Source: Bacteroidaceae bacterium (GTDB taxonomy: Bacteria > Bacteroidota > Bacteroidia > Bacteroidales > Bacteroidaceae). Taken from it: 64,000 nucleotides of DNA. Below are positions 17,619-26,700 of the stretch, piece by piece; the first letter of the stretch is position 1; each line of letters begins with the position of its first letter. The notes below the pieces were generated by a model, which worked only from the letters and a program-made list of their open reading frames with translations, ran no database searches and was not told the DNA's origin. The stretch lies in NCBI GenBank assembly GCA_017559845.1, contig JAFYQQ010000049.1, forward strand, positions 1 to 64,000, in the 5' to 3' direction. A program made the position numbers and the translations under genes.

Positions 17619-18095
17619 TCAAACTCTCCAAGCCCCTTCGTCGCCCGGCTGGCGCAGATGCTTTTGCCGTTGGCCCGGACCGCATTTGTATACCCGTTGG
17701 AACATCTTGTACATGGCCGGGTTTGAACTGAAGCCACAGCGCAGGGCAATGTCCTTCTTCTCAAGGGTGGAATAGCGCAGCAGGTCGTCGGCCACACGCA
17801 GACGGATGGCCTCGTGCAGTTCCTCAAAATTCAGTCCGGTGAGCAGGAAACACAGCCCCGAGAATGCCTTCGTCGACACCCCAAGCTGTTCTTGCAGAGA
17901 ACGCAGGGTGTAGCGCTTGCTCGTGCATACGCATTGCAGAAACCTGTCCAGCATGTGTACTCCTGTGGGCGTCATGTTGCGCTCCACGGGCTTGTAGTAG
18001 GCCTTTCCTGTTTGCGGGTCAAAGTAACGCTTGCCGGTAAAGGGAGTGATGTAAAGGTCCTCCAGCTTGAATTGGGGTGTAAATGCAACTTTCAT
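17619..18095 (-). CDS. AraC-like helix-turn-helix protein
   Basis: A 158-residue protein. Residues ~1-45 are a small N-terminal part with YFDPQTGKAYYKPVER. Residues ~55-140 resemble an AraC-family DNA-binding domain: RVADDLLRYSTLEKKDIAL is followed by RCGFSSNPAMYKMFQRVY, the second helix-turn-helix pattern. The frame stays open upstream to a GTG at 18491, but ATG 18095 fits a promoter at 18121-18152. It lies between pnuT and the opposing pyrophosphokinase gene; regulation of the thiamine genes is possible but unproven. Confidence 0.7.
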   Translation of the reverse strand: MKVAFTPQFKLEDLYITPFTGKRYFDPQTGKAYYKPVERNMTPTGVHMLDRFLQCVCTSKRYTLRSLQEQLGVSTKAFSGLCFLLTGLNFEELHEAIRLRVADDLLRYSTLEKKDIALRCGFSSNPAMYKMFQRVYKCGPGQRQKHLRQPGDEGAWRV

Positions 18096-18120
18096 GGGCT
18101 TCGGTATTATAATGACTGCG

Positions 18121-18152
18121 CTAAAGTACAACAAATTTTTGGATCTTCCAAA
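18121..18152 (-). promoter_or_regulatory. Promoter of the AraC-like gene
   Basis: On the minus strand TTTG (18152-18149) is followed after 20 bases by TACTTTAG (18128-18121), close to TAnnTTTG. This spacing supports ATG 18095 as the start and places the 42-bp repeats upstream of transcription. Confidence 0.55.
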
Positions 18153-18184
18153 CCCGAAGCCGCCAAAAATGCGGTTTGTGTTGT

Positions 18185-18400
18185 CCGCATACTTCTTTGC
18201 GGATATTTCCGACACCTTCCGAATGTCGCCTAAATGTTTAGCGGATAAAACCAATTTCATTGACTTATCGTCCGATCGGTCAGCGGACAAATCCACCATC
18301 GTTGTGATATCGTCCGACCGGTCGGCGGACAATTCTACGGTCTTCGGGATGTTCAAAAAGATGTTTGCGGACAATCTGACGCTTTCGGAATGTCCTTGAA
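18185..18400. repeat. 42-bp tandem repeat, about five units
   Basis: The motif GCGGAYA starts at 18199, 18241, 18283, 18325 and 18367, exactly 42 bases apart. The best pair shares CGTCCGAYCGGTCRGCGGAC. Because 42 is a multiple of three, the minus strand translates as 14-residue units such as LSADRSDDITTMVD without a stop. A promoter between the array and the AraC-like start suggests the array is normally untranslated. Confidence 0.85.
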
Positions 18401-18531
18401 CCGGATTCTGCTTCTGCAAACTTTCAGAAGCAAGTTTTTGTTCGGGGTCTTTGCTGGAAAATGTTTTTTGCGGGGAGAGCCAGCGCTGCACTTATGCGGA
18501 ACGGTAACGAATCTTGTAACGGTTATTACAC

Positions 18532-18560
18532 CGTCATCCTGAACTTGTTTCAGGATCTCA
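18532..18560. repeat. Short hairpin ATCCTGAA/TTCAGGAT
   Basis: An 8-bp perfect stem (18536-18543 with 18549-18556) with a five-base loop. Similar ATCCTGAAC-TTTCAGGAT sequences are common dispersed intergenic repeats in many genomes. It lies in the repeat-rich spacer. Confidence 0.5.
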
Positions 18561-18715
18561 CCGCGAGCCTTCACTTATCCATCTCCGCGGACAGATGCTG
18601 AAACAAGTTATTCGCCTTCGCTCGTCGAAAACATCTTTTATTTTTTTTGAATGAGGTATGGTCAGCATGACGCCTGGAGGGTGTTCTACAAAACAAAAGA
18701 CGATGGCCCAAAGTG

Positions 18716-18835
18716 ACGGACGTCTGGAAGACGTGAAAATGAATAGCCGGGGGCTTTTAAGCCCTCGGTCCCTCACGTCCGCACAATAAAGCGTCTGCAA
18801 AGACGCGAATCGGCAACAGATTAAGCGATATTCGT
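18716..18835 (-). repeat. Hairpin-rich compound repeat, inverted diverged copy
   Basis: Read on the minus strand this holds GTTGCCGATTCGCGTC, GCGTCTTTGCAGACGC, a modified GGGCTTAAAAGCCC stem, CCGGCTATTC and CGTCTTCCAGACG, the same order as the two plus-strand copies at 18836 and 19044. It is more diverged than those two are from each other. Confidence 0.7.
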
Positions 18836-18960
18836 TCAACGTTAAAGATTGTTGCCGTTCCGCGTCTTCACAGACGCCATTTTATTCTTCTTTATTATTT
18901 CCACGGGTTCAAGAACCCGCGGCTATTCGCCCTTTCGGGCTTCCCGTCTTCCAGACGGCT
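18836..18960 (+). repeat. Hairpin-rich compound repeat, copy 1
   Basis: The order is AAAGATTGTTGCCGTTCCGC, a CGTCT...AGACG stem, a spacer, CGGGTTCAAGAACCCG, GCCCTTTCGGGC and CCGTCTTCCAGACGG. At least four short stem-loops follow one another. It runs directly into the heptamer array. Peptides translated from it (SRTRGYSPFRASRLPDG) are artefacts. Confidence 0.8.
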
Positions 18961-19048
18961 CATCGTTCATCATTCAACGCTCACCGCTCATCGCTCACCG
19001 TTCATCGTTCATCGTTCATCGTTCATCGTTCATCATTCAACGTTCAAC
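18958..19048. repeat. Heptamer array GTTCATC, 13 units
   Basis: Thirteen consecutive 7-base units, five of them identical GTTCATC in a row at 19000-19034, with variants GCTCATC, GCTCACC and ATTCAAC. A three-unit tail occurs at 19173-19193 after compound copy 2. The array at 17559-17614 is the inverse orientation. Confidence 0.95.
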
Positions 19049-19170
19049 GTTAAAGATTGTTGCCGTTCCGCGTCTTTGCAGACGCCTATTTATTCTATAA
19101 TCAATTTTTCCACGGGTTCAAGAACCCGCGGCTATTCGCCCTTGCGGGCTTCCCGTCTTCCAGACGGCTT
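19044..19170 (+). repeat. Hairpin-rich compound repeat, copy 2
   Basis: Nearly identical to copy 1 across GATTGTTGCCGTTCCGCGTC, CGGGTTCAAGAACCCG, GCCCTTGCGGGC and CCGTCTTCCAGACGG. It is followed by heptamers that run into the 3' end of the thiamine pyrophosphokinase gene. Confidence 0.85.
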
Positions 19171-19181
19171 CCGTTCATCGC

Positions 19182-19841
19182 TCATCGTTCTTCATAAGCC
19201 AGAAAAACGAGGAACGGGCCGTCGGCCTCTATGGTGCATTGCGGCTGCAGGGTGCGGTTCAGTGTGCCTTGCCACAGCTGGTCAAAGTCGTAAAGCGGAT
19301 ATTCAAGCCCTTCCGACTTCAGGTTTTTGGCACCGAAGTTCCAGACGGAAACGGCCGTGCCGACGGGTGCTTCCAACGTAATCTGCTGCATGTCGTCCAC
19401 TTCCTTGGGCAGGAGGAAAATGCCGTGGTCGGTGTACATTCTGACGTCCAGCCCCATCCGTCGGTAGGTGAGCAGCAGGGCGATGTTGCCGATGGTGTGG
19501 TCCTCGCGTTTGCCGGTGGCACCCAGATAGGCAATGCGTGTGATGCCTTCGGAGCGGAGCAGGCGAGTGGCCTTGGTCTGGTCGTTGGTCTCCTGCTCGG
19601 CCTCTTGCAGGAAAATGTCCTTGCACTGCTCCCGCAAATGGGCGGGCAGCGAGTCACCGTCGCCCACGATGCGCCAGGGCATCCTGCCCTCTCGGCGGAT
19701 GTATTCCTCGGCGGCGCCGTCGCAGCAGACAACATAAGGACATTCGTCCAGAATGCCCTTTGCTATGCCGTGTTGCGGAAAATTTCCAGCTCCCAGCACG
19801 ACGGCCTGGGGAGTCCAATTGTTGGCAGAATGTTGCTTCAT
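19182..19841 (-). CDS. Thiamine pyrophosphokinase
   Basis: A 219-residue TPK. The N-terminal domain has VVCCDGAAEEYIR, RIVGDGDSLP and EAEQETNDQTKATRLL. LGATGKREDHTIGN lies before the beta-sandwich thiamine-binding half. It converts imported thiamine plus ATP to TPP, completing salvage begun by the receptor and PnuT, although it is on the opposite strand. Its stop TGA (19184-19182) is within a heptamer repeat, giving a YEER end. It starts 6 bases after the mnmA stop and is probably in that transcription unit. Confidence 0.93.
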   Translation of the reverse strand: MKQHSANNWTPQAVVLGAGNFPQHGIAKGILDECPYVVCCDGAAEEYIRREGRMPWRIVGDGDSLPAHLREQCKDIFLQEAEQETNDQTKATRLLRSEGITRIAYLGATGKREDHTIGNIALLLTYRRMGLDVRMYTDHGIFLLPKEVDDMQQITLEAPVGTAVSVWNFGAKNLKSEGLEYPLYDFDQLWQGTLNRTLQPQCTIEADGPFLVFLAYEER

Positions 19842-19847
19842 CCGGTT

Positions 19848-20918
19848 TTATCTTGCTTTGTAGATGCTGATTTCTCCGCTGCCGTAACAGATGCGTGCGT
19901 CGGCGTCGTAGATACAGCCGAACTGGCCGGGCGCAATGCCCTGCACGGGCTGTGGCGAGTGGACGTGATAGCCCTCGGCATCCAGTGTGAGCGTTCCCTG
20001 CATGAAGTGGTCAACGTGGCGCACCTTGAACTGGATGGGTACCTCCACGGGGTTCTCCCACGGGTTGCGGGTGATGAAGTGCAGGTCGGCCAGACGGAAG
20101 TCATGTCCGTACTGCAACTGAGTGTCCCATCCGTGTGCCACGAAGATGATGTTCTTCTTTACGTTTTTCTTTACTACGAACCAGGGTCCGCCGCTCAGGC
20201 CAAGTCCCTTGCGCTGGCCGATGGTGTGGAACCAGTAGCCCTGGTGTGTTCCGATGGTCTTCCCGGTCTCGATGTCGATGATTTTTCCTTCGCGCTGTCC
20301 CATGAACTTGCGCAGGAAGTCGTTGTAGTTGATCTTGCCCAGGAAGCAGATGCCCTGGCTGTCTTTGCGCTTTGCGCTGGGCAGTTTGGCGTCGACGGCA
20401 ATCTGTCTCACCTCCTCCTTCATCAGTCCGCCCAGGGGGAAGATGGTGTGTTGGAGCTGGTCGTAGGACAGCTGTGCCAGGAAATCGGTCTGGTCCTTTA
20501 CGGGGTCCTTTGCCGTGCCCAGCCACATCAGGCCGTCCTCTTCGATGTTTGTGGCATAGTGTCCGGTGGCCACCTTGTCATAGTGATGCCCGATTCTTTG
20601 CTCAAAGGCGCCGAACTTTATCAGGCGGTTGCACATGACATCGGGGTTGGGCGTGAGTCCTTTCTCCACGCGTTCAATGGCATAGCCCACCACCTGGTCC
20701 CAGTATTCCTTCTGCAGGTCGGTAACCTCCAGTGTCAGGCCGTACTTGCGTGCGGTGGCCTGTGACAGTTCGATGTCTTCCTCGGCAGTGCAGCTGCTGT
20801 CTTCGCCCTCCATGCCAATCTTGATGTAGTGGAGGTCGGGTTTGTATCCTTGTTCGCAAAGGCGGTGTACCACTACGGCACTGTCCACTCCGCCCGATAT
20901 GAGTACGGCTATGTTCAT
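19848..20918 (-). CDS. mnmA: tRNA-specific 2-thiouridylase MnmA
   Basis: A 356-residue enzyme with the PP-loop [15 protein letters not shown] and the two catalytic Cys in [13 protein letters not shown] and [11 protein letters not shown]. It activates U34 of Lys, Glu and Gln tRNAs with ATP and inserts sulfur. Its first four bases overlap the end of the upstream lipoprotein-like gene, and the pyrophosphokinase follows 6 bases later, so the run 22665 to 19182 is probably one operon. Confidence 0.95.
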   Translation of the reverse strand: MNIAVLISGGVDSAVVVHRLCEQGYKPDLHYIKIGMEGEDSSCTAEEDIELSQATARKYGLTLEVTDLQKEYWDQVVGYAIERVEKGLTPNPDVMCNRLIKFGAFEQRIGHHYDKVATGHYATNIEEDGLMWLGTAKDPVKDQTDFLAQLSYDQLQHTIFPLGGLMKEEVRQIAVDAKLPSAKRKDSQGICFLGKINYNDFLRKFMGQREGKIIDIETGKTIGTHQGYWFHTIGQRKGLGLSGGPWFVVKKNVKKNIIFVAHGWDTQLQYGHDFRLADLHFITRNPWENPVEVPIQFKVRHVDHFMQGTLTLDAEGYHVHSPQPVQGIAPGQFGCIYDADARICYGSGEISIYKAR

Positions 20919-21511
20919 TTCTTGAAAGTCCAGGTTTTAAGGCCGTTGAATGTGGCAACGGTCATGATGAGTGAATCGCCAGGCTGGGCGGCCTTTATGC
21001 TGTCCACCGGTATGCTGGCGTAGAGGTCTTGTGTGTAAGAGAGCGGGTCGCTGTTCTGCTTGTGGTGCAGGCCAATCCAGGTTTTCCCCTGTGCAACGCT
21101 GTCCACGGTGAATCCCCAGTAGTGTGTGCCGCCTTGTGTCTTGGGCTGCAGATGCAGGTTGATGTACTTGCCTGCCCTCCAGGCGCTGAGGATGCCGGTG
21201 GGGTCTTTGCGGCCGATGGCGGTGGAGTCGCGCAGGATGTGTACGCCCTTCATCTGGTAGAGTGTGGCTGTTCCGGGGCCTTGCGGCACGAATCCGCTCA
21301 GGGTGCGGTAGACGCTGTTGGGTTTGTAGCCCTTTTGCGGGTTTGTCAGCGCATACACGTCTCCCTTGTCGGTCTCAATCTGGAACATCACCCCATGCTC
21401 GTTCACATAGGCGTCCGCCATTTCCGTGATGATGGACGGATAGGTCTCCTGTTCTTCCTTGCAGGCTTGGCACAGGAAGAGGAGGGCGAGGCACATCAGG
21501 TTTTTTTTCAT
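20915..21511 (-). CDS. DUF4738-like lipoprotein
   Basis: A 198-residue protein with a lipoprotein signal ([20 protein letters not shown], lipobox LCQAC). The rest is beta-rich (TKGGTHYW-like segment, [20 protein letters not shown]) and matches what I know of the Bacteroidales DUF4738 family, whose function is unknown. It overlaps both neighbours by 4 bases, a sign of tight translational coupling with the acyltransferase and mnmA. Confidence 0.75.
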   Translation of the reverse strand: MKKNLMCLALLFLCQACKEEQETYPSIITEMADAYVNEHGVMFQIETDKGDVYALTNPQKGYKPNSVYRTLSGFVPQGPGTATLYQMKGVHILRDSTAIGRKDPTGILSAWRAGKYINLHLQPKTQGGTHYWGFTVDSVAQGKTWIGLHHKQNSDPLSYTQDLYASIPVDSIKAAQPGDSLIMTVATFNGLKTWTFKK

Positions 21512-22665
21512 CCTACGGCTTTTTCCTTGTTGATGACGGGGTTGGCATACATGGCAAGCAGCTTCTCGCGCAGGAAGGGCACATCCTTGTTGGGGAGCTT
21601 TATCATGTCGATGCGTTCCTGGATGTACTTTTCAAAGCGTTCCTTCTCCGCCGGTGAGTAATGGGACTGGTGTGCGGTGTTTCCTTGCAGAAGGTCCAAC
21701 GCCACATAGTTGCCGGGGAAGAGCATGTAGCCCTTGTGGATTTCGCGGTCCATGCGCTGTGCCACTGCGGTGAAGAACTCCGCTTTGGGCAGATGTGCCA
21801 GGCTGTCAATCCATTCATTGATGCAGGGTGCGGTCTGGTAATGGATGTGCCCCTTCTTGCCCCAGATGCCGGTCTTCATGTTGTCCAGGTCGTCCTGCTT
21901 GCTCTTCTTGAAGGAGGGGTTGTCCCTCTTCTGCTGGAATTCCATTGCCTTCAGATAGTCGCAGGGATCATATTCGTAGCTGATGGTGAGCGGCGTGATG
22001 TGCAGATGTTTCAGGCGCTCGGCCGGTGTGCCCTCGCCGCCCATTGCCAGCATCTTCAGCACGCTTTCCTGTGTGCGGTCGTTGCTGTCCTTGGCACGGC
22101 CTTCGCGTTGGGCAATCCAGATGTTCTCTTTCTTCTCGTTGATGGCGTGGTGCATGTAGCGGCTCATCAGCTGGCTGCTTTCCATCAGTTCTCTCGGACT
22201 GAGTCCGCGGCGCACGGTGAATGCCTTGTTCAGCTTCACCAGCTTCTTTATCCACGGATAAATGAGCAGATTGTCGCCGATGGCAATCTCGCAGGTAGTG
22301 GGGAATTTGGCATTGGCGAGAAGGAGGTCCAGGATGGCGCTGTCCAGCACAATGTCGCGGTGGTTGCTGACAAAGGTGAAGCGCTCATCGCCCGGCGCAA
22401 TGCCGGTGTGGTCAAAGGTTACCTTGTCGGCGCATTTGTGCGTCACATACTTTACCACGGGCTTCATGAAGCGCATTTGGAAGTCGAGTGTGCTGTTCAC
22501 ACCGATGAAGGCTGTGCGGATGATGAAGTTGCGCACTCCCTGCGGAAGCCAGGGCACCAGCCCTTTCAGTATGCGGCTGAACTGGCGGTCGTGGAGCAGC
22601 TCTTCCACCACTTGCTTTATCTCGTCATCGTTATAGGGACGTATCTCGTCAAATTCCGTATTCAT
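21508..22665 (-). CDS. Glycerophosphate acyltransferase-like protein
   Basis: A 385-residue protein of the PlsC-like acyltransferase superfamily. The catalytic H-x4-D is in VSNHRDIVLDSAIL, IWIAQREGRAKDS is the second block, and the acyl-acceptor region has KAFTVRRG. It is likely to acylate lysophosphatidate or a related acceptor at the membrane. It is longer than PlsC, with an extended C-terminal half rich in charged residues. It begins 50 bases downstream of the ddl stop. Confidence 0.85.
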   Translation of the reverse strand: MNTEFDEIRPYNDDEIKQVVEELLHDRQFSRILKGLVPWLPQGVRNFIIRTAFIGVNSTLDFQMRFMKPVVKYVTHKCADKVTFDHTGIAPGDERFTFVSNHRDIVLDSAILDLLLANAKFPTTCEIAIGDNLLIYPWIKKLVKLNKAFTVRRGLSPRELMESSQLMSRYMHHAINEKKENIWIAQREGRAKDSNDRTQESVLKMLAMGGEGTPAERLKHLHITPLTISYEYDPCDYLKAMEFQQKRDNPSFKKSKQDDLDNMKTGIWGKKGHIHYQTAPCINEWIDSLAHLPKAEFFTAVAQRMDREIHKGYMLFPGNYVALDLLQGNTAHQSHYSPAEKERFEKYIQERIDMIKLPNKDVPFLREKLLAMYANPVINKEKAVG

Positions 22666-22715
22666 GTGAGTCTAATTTTATAAACAGTCAGATGGGGTGG
22701 GGCGCAAGTCCCCGT

Positions 22716-23708
22716 TTATTTTACTGAGGCCAGGGTGTCTTCGATGATTTCGGTCATCACATCCTTTATGTCCAGCCCTGCCGCCCTTACCTGTTGGGGG
22801 ATGAAGCTGGTGGCTGTCATTCCGGGGGTGGTGTTGATTTCCAGCAGATGGATGCGGTCACCCTCGGTGATGATATAGTCGATGCGTATGATGCCGTGGC
22901 ATCCCAGTATGTCATAGAGTGTGCCGGTGAGGGTCTGCACGCGCTCGGTCAGTCTGTCGCTGATGCGGGCAGGGGTGATTTCCGTCACCTGGCCGTTGTA
23001 CTTGGCGTCGTAGTCGAAGAACTCGTTCTCCGTCACCACCTCGGTGATGGGCAGCACGTGCGATGCCTGGCGTGTCTTGTAGCATCCGCAGGTGATTTCC
23101 GTTCCTTGCAAGAAGGCTTCCACCATGATGTCCTCGCCCTCTTTCAGCGCAAGGTCAATGGCGGGGCGAAGCTGTGCGGCTTCCTTCACCTTGGTGGTGC
23201 CGAAACTGCTTCCGCCGCTGGCGGGCTTCACAAAGCAGGGCAGGCCAATGCGGCTGATGATGTCCTCGTCGCTCACCTCGGTGTCATGACCTTGGCGGAT
23301 GAGCAGGCTGTCGGCCACGCTGACGCCGAGTGAGCGCATGTAGTTGTTTAGCACAAACTTGTCATACGTCATGGCCTCCACCAGCACGTTGCAGGTGCTG
23401 TAGGGCATCCCAATCAGGTCAAAATAGCCTTGCAGAATGCCGTTTTCTCCCGGTGCGCCATGAATGGTGATATAACAGAAGTCGGGACGTATTTTTTCTT
23501 CCCCCGCGAGGAAAGAAAAATCGTTCTTGTCAATGCTGCAACGGGTGTCGTCCTCCAGGATGGCTTCCCATTTGCCGGCACAGATTTCCACCTTATATAT
23601 ATTATACTTCTCTTTGTCCAAAAATGATTCGATGCCGGCAGCACTGCGCATGCTGACATCGTGTTCGGAGGAGTCTCCTCCGCAAATGATGGCTATTGTC
23701 TTTTTCAT
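22716..23708 (-). CDS. ddl: D-alanine-D-alanine ligase
   Basis: A 330-residue ATP-grasp ligase. GGDSSEHDVSMRSA is the N-terminal signature, FVKPASGGSSFGTTKV the ATP loop, and LLEINTTPGMTATSFIPQQ the Mg-binding and omega-loop region. It makes the dipeptide for peptidoglycan precursors, the substrate later joined by MurF (encoded at 60.35 kb). The next gene upstream is the large glycoside hydrolase, which separates ddl from rluD. Confidence 0.95.
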   Translation of the reverse strand: MKKTIAIICGGDSSEHDVSMRSAAGIESFLDKEKYNIYKVEICAGKWEAILEDDTRCSIDKNDFSFLAGEEKIRPDFCYITIHGAPGENGILQGYFDLIGMPYSTCNVLVEAMTYDKFVLNNYMRSLGVSVADSLLIRQGHDTEVSDEDIISRIGLPCFVKPASGGSSFGTTKVKEAAQLRPAIDLALKEGEDIMVEAFLQGTEITCGCYKTRQASHVLPITEVVTENEFFDYDAKYNGQVTEITPARISDRLTERVQTLTGTLYDILGCHGIIRIDYIITEGDRIHLLEINTTPGMTATSFIPQQVRAAGLDIKDVMTEIIEDTLASVK

Positions 23709-23725
23709 TCTTTAAATTATGTACT

Positions 23726-26700
23726 CTATTCTTCTTCCAGGATGGCAAAGTCGCCTGTCAGTCCGTATTCCACAAAGTGGTAGTCCTGGGCTTTCATGAC
23801 ATGTTTAATGCCCGACCAGTTGAATGGTCCTACTACGGCTTGTGACCCTACGTGGTGTGGCCCAATCAGGTTGTCCAACGAACCGATAACCTGAAGCTCA
23901 ACCTGGTTGCTGCCTTCCTGCAGATAATCCGTAATTTCGATTGTCCATGGTTCGCCGATAATCAATCCGGCTTTACGACCGTTGACCACGACTTGTGCCG
24001 TGATGCCCTTCCAAGTGTCGGCCTTTACCAGATAACGTTTATCCTTTTCCTTGTTGAACTGTTTTCCGTAACTGTAAGCCCAGGGGTAGAAAGGCGCACC
24101 CATTTCCTTCCATGGTTTGAGCTCCTTGTACTCGGCGGCTTTTGTTATCACCCATTCTCCCTTAGTGTTGGCTTTCAGATCGAAATTGCCTAAAACGAAC
24201 ATGGAATATATTTCGGCCAATGGATGATAGGTTCCCAGCAGCACCTCAACGGTATTGTTCCCGGTTTGCAGGCAGTTGCTGACATCATAGACCATCTGGT
24301 TAGGGTCGAACAGGTATTCGCCGCTGGGTTTCATGACTGTTCCGTTCACTTGAACCGTATAAAGGTGACCCATTTCCAGAACGATGCGGAAACTGTTGTG
24401 GTCTGTCACACTTGGGTCCATCTCAAATTGGTACACGGCCTTGAATCCGTCGTTCCGTTCCGGTTGGTGGTCTACGATGGTGCGCTTGTACTGAATGGCA
24501 TGATGCCAGGGATTCTTTGTGTATCCTGCATGCTGGTATGGCTTATAGTTGGCTTCCATGAAATAGATGTCCTTATAAGTACTGTCGCCACATGTCAGGT
24601 CAAGGTAGCATACGTTGAGGACATTGTCCTTGATTCGTTTGATATGCGTGTCGGCCTGGATCTCACGGTAGGTTGCATACTGTGTTTGGAATAATGGTTC
24701 ATCGGCTTCCTTCCGGTCTGAGATGTAGAAGAAACGGCTGCCGGCAGGTTCCAGTTCAAACTCCACTTTTACGTTGTCCCCCATTGCCTGTACCGGGTAG
24801 TCCCAAACTTTTCCAGTCATGGCATCGAAACAGTATACTTGTTTGCCTTTTATCTCGAATGCTCCTCTGTTGGGAGAGTCCAGGGAAACGTTGGCTACCA
24901 TCAGGATATGTGTGTCTGTCGACAATTGTCTGCGGTAATGGTATAGGTTGCCGCTTTCGTTGGTTGTGAACCGGATGACGCGGCTGGCTTCCAGTTGGCT
25001 GGCCGCTTCTTTCGGGTCGGCTGGCAGTGGAGTGATATGTGCGCTTTGGAAGAATGCTTCCACCTCGGGGTTGCGTGCGCCTTCCAAATAGGTGGGGGCG
25101 CCAGATGCATATATTTTACCTCCTTGACGGGCGAACTCTTGCAGCAGGTCGAAAGTCTTTTGTTCCAAATTGAGGGTCTTGGGTGCGATCACTACAGAAG
25201 AATAGGCTCTGTTGCCTATTATGAATTTGCCTTTCTTTACACTGCCCCAATCGTCTATGACATCTTCGCAGCCCAAATCATATTCCACCATCGCCTTGGT
25301 CATTGCTGTGACCAGTGCCTGGAATTCCTTTCCAATTTCCATTGAAATGGCCGGCACACCGGCACACGTCCTATTGTGCAGCCATATCGAGGTGGTTGGT
25401 TCCAGCACCACGATGTCGTTTATTTGTTCGCCTTGTGAAAGCAGATAACTGGCGCGTGCGTTGTAGTCGTTCATCGGGCGATAGCTTTCCCACCAGGGAG
25501 CCACTTCCGAGAACATCGGGGGATAGTCCTGTTTTCTGACGCCCGAGATGCTGAGCGGTGACAGATGGTGGTTTACCAGGTTTACCCCCAATACAAATTG
25601 CCAGTCGGCCAGGCGTTTCATCTCCTTGAACGTGATGCCCCAGCCTGCGCCGCCGTATGTTTCGGAGAGAACTCGGCTCCGCCCCAACTGGTTGGCGATG
25701 GATGAAACCTCCTTTACCGAACGGACATTACCGAATTGTGCAGTAGGGGATTCTTCGTTGAACGAACGGAACAGCATGTCTATGCCGGGTATTTGCTGAT
25801 AGGCGGCCATTGCCATGTTGTCAACCACGCCGTTCACGTTCGGCCAGTTGTGTTCCCAATAATGTCCGGTCCAGTCCACTCCCTGCTTTTCGCAATACTC
25901 ATACATTGGCTTGGCCCATCGTTCCACAAACAGTTCGTGCAGCATTTCATAATAGTCGTGGCGCACTTTCTGGTATTCGCCAATGGGTTCGTGGGTCAGA
26001 GGTAGCACTTCCTTCAGCGAATATCCGAACGTCTTTTCGAAACGTTCGAACAGGTCGGGCGTCCATCTGATGCCTCTTCCTGGAGCCGGAATTTCCGGTT
26101 CGTCGGAAAATATGCCCTTGAGGGTGTGTCCCATCTCTTTCTTGAAACGGCTGGTATATACATCCAAGGCAATTTCGATGAACTTTTCGGTGACGCCTTT
26201 CGATAGCAAATCCACATAGGATTGGTTGGCATACCAGTCAGACTTACCCCAATAGGTGCGGCGATACAGGTAATAGTCTCCGTCCACGCCCTTGTAGTCG
26301 GCTACTTGTGTGGTAATGTCCTTTGTACTGTCTCCTTCAGCCAGAACAATCACGTCGTATTTTGAGATGTCGTCCGGCAACTGGCGCAATCTGTCGGCAG
26401 TCAGTCCTCCACCCTGATTGTATGATTCGGGCATCTGTTCGGGTACAAGTCCACCGGCAAAACCGCTTGGATAGGAGTTTTCATCGTATATCCATACGTT
26501 CATGTCCAGTTGCTTGGCCACATCAATGGTCTTTCGGTATCCGTCCATCCACTGTTCGGACAGGAATTCGGTAATCAGTCCCGGACGGGGATGTACAAAT
26601 ACACCTCCAAAGCCTTTGTCCTTCAGTTCGTGCAAAGAATGCTCAACGTTTTCCGGCTTGATTTCGGTATTCCATACCCATAGTGGAGCTGGACGGAAAT

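Noticed and set aside
18096..18491. N-terminal extension of the AraC-like gene to GTG 18491
   Set aside because: The extension is made of the 42-bp repeat, has no ATG start, and a well-spaced promoter lies between it and ATG 18095. Kept only as an alternative.
18958..19048. Heptamer array considered as a CRISPR array
   Set aside because: The units are 7 bases long with no spacers, and no cas genes are present.
18849..19381. Small frames giving SRTRGYSPFRASRLPDG-type peptides
   Set aside because: They are translations of the compound hairpin repeat and the heptamers, in different frames in the two copies, so not genes.
19239..20765. 508-codon plus-strand frame opposite the thiamine pyrophosphokinase and mnmA genes
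   Set aside because: It spans two real minus-strand genes and their junction and is a shadow of their composition.
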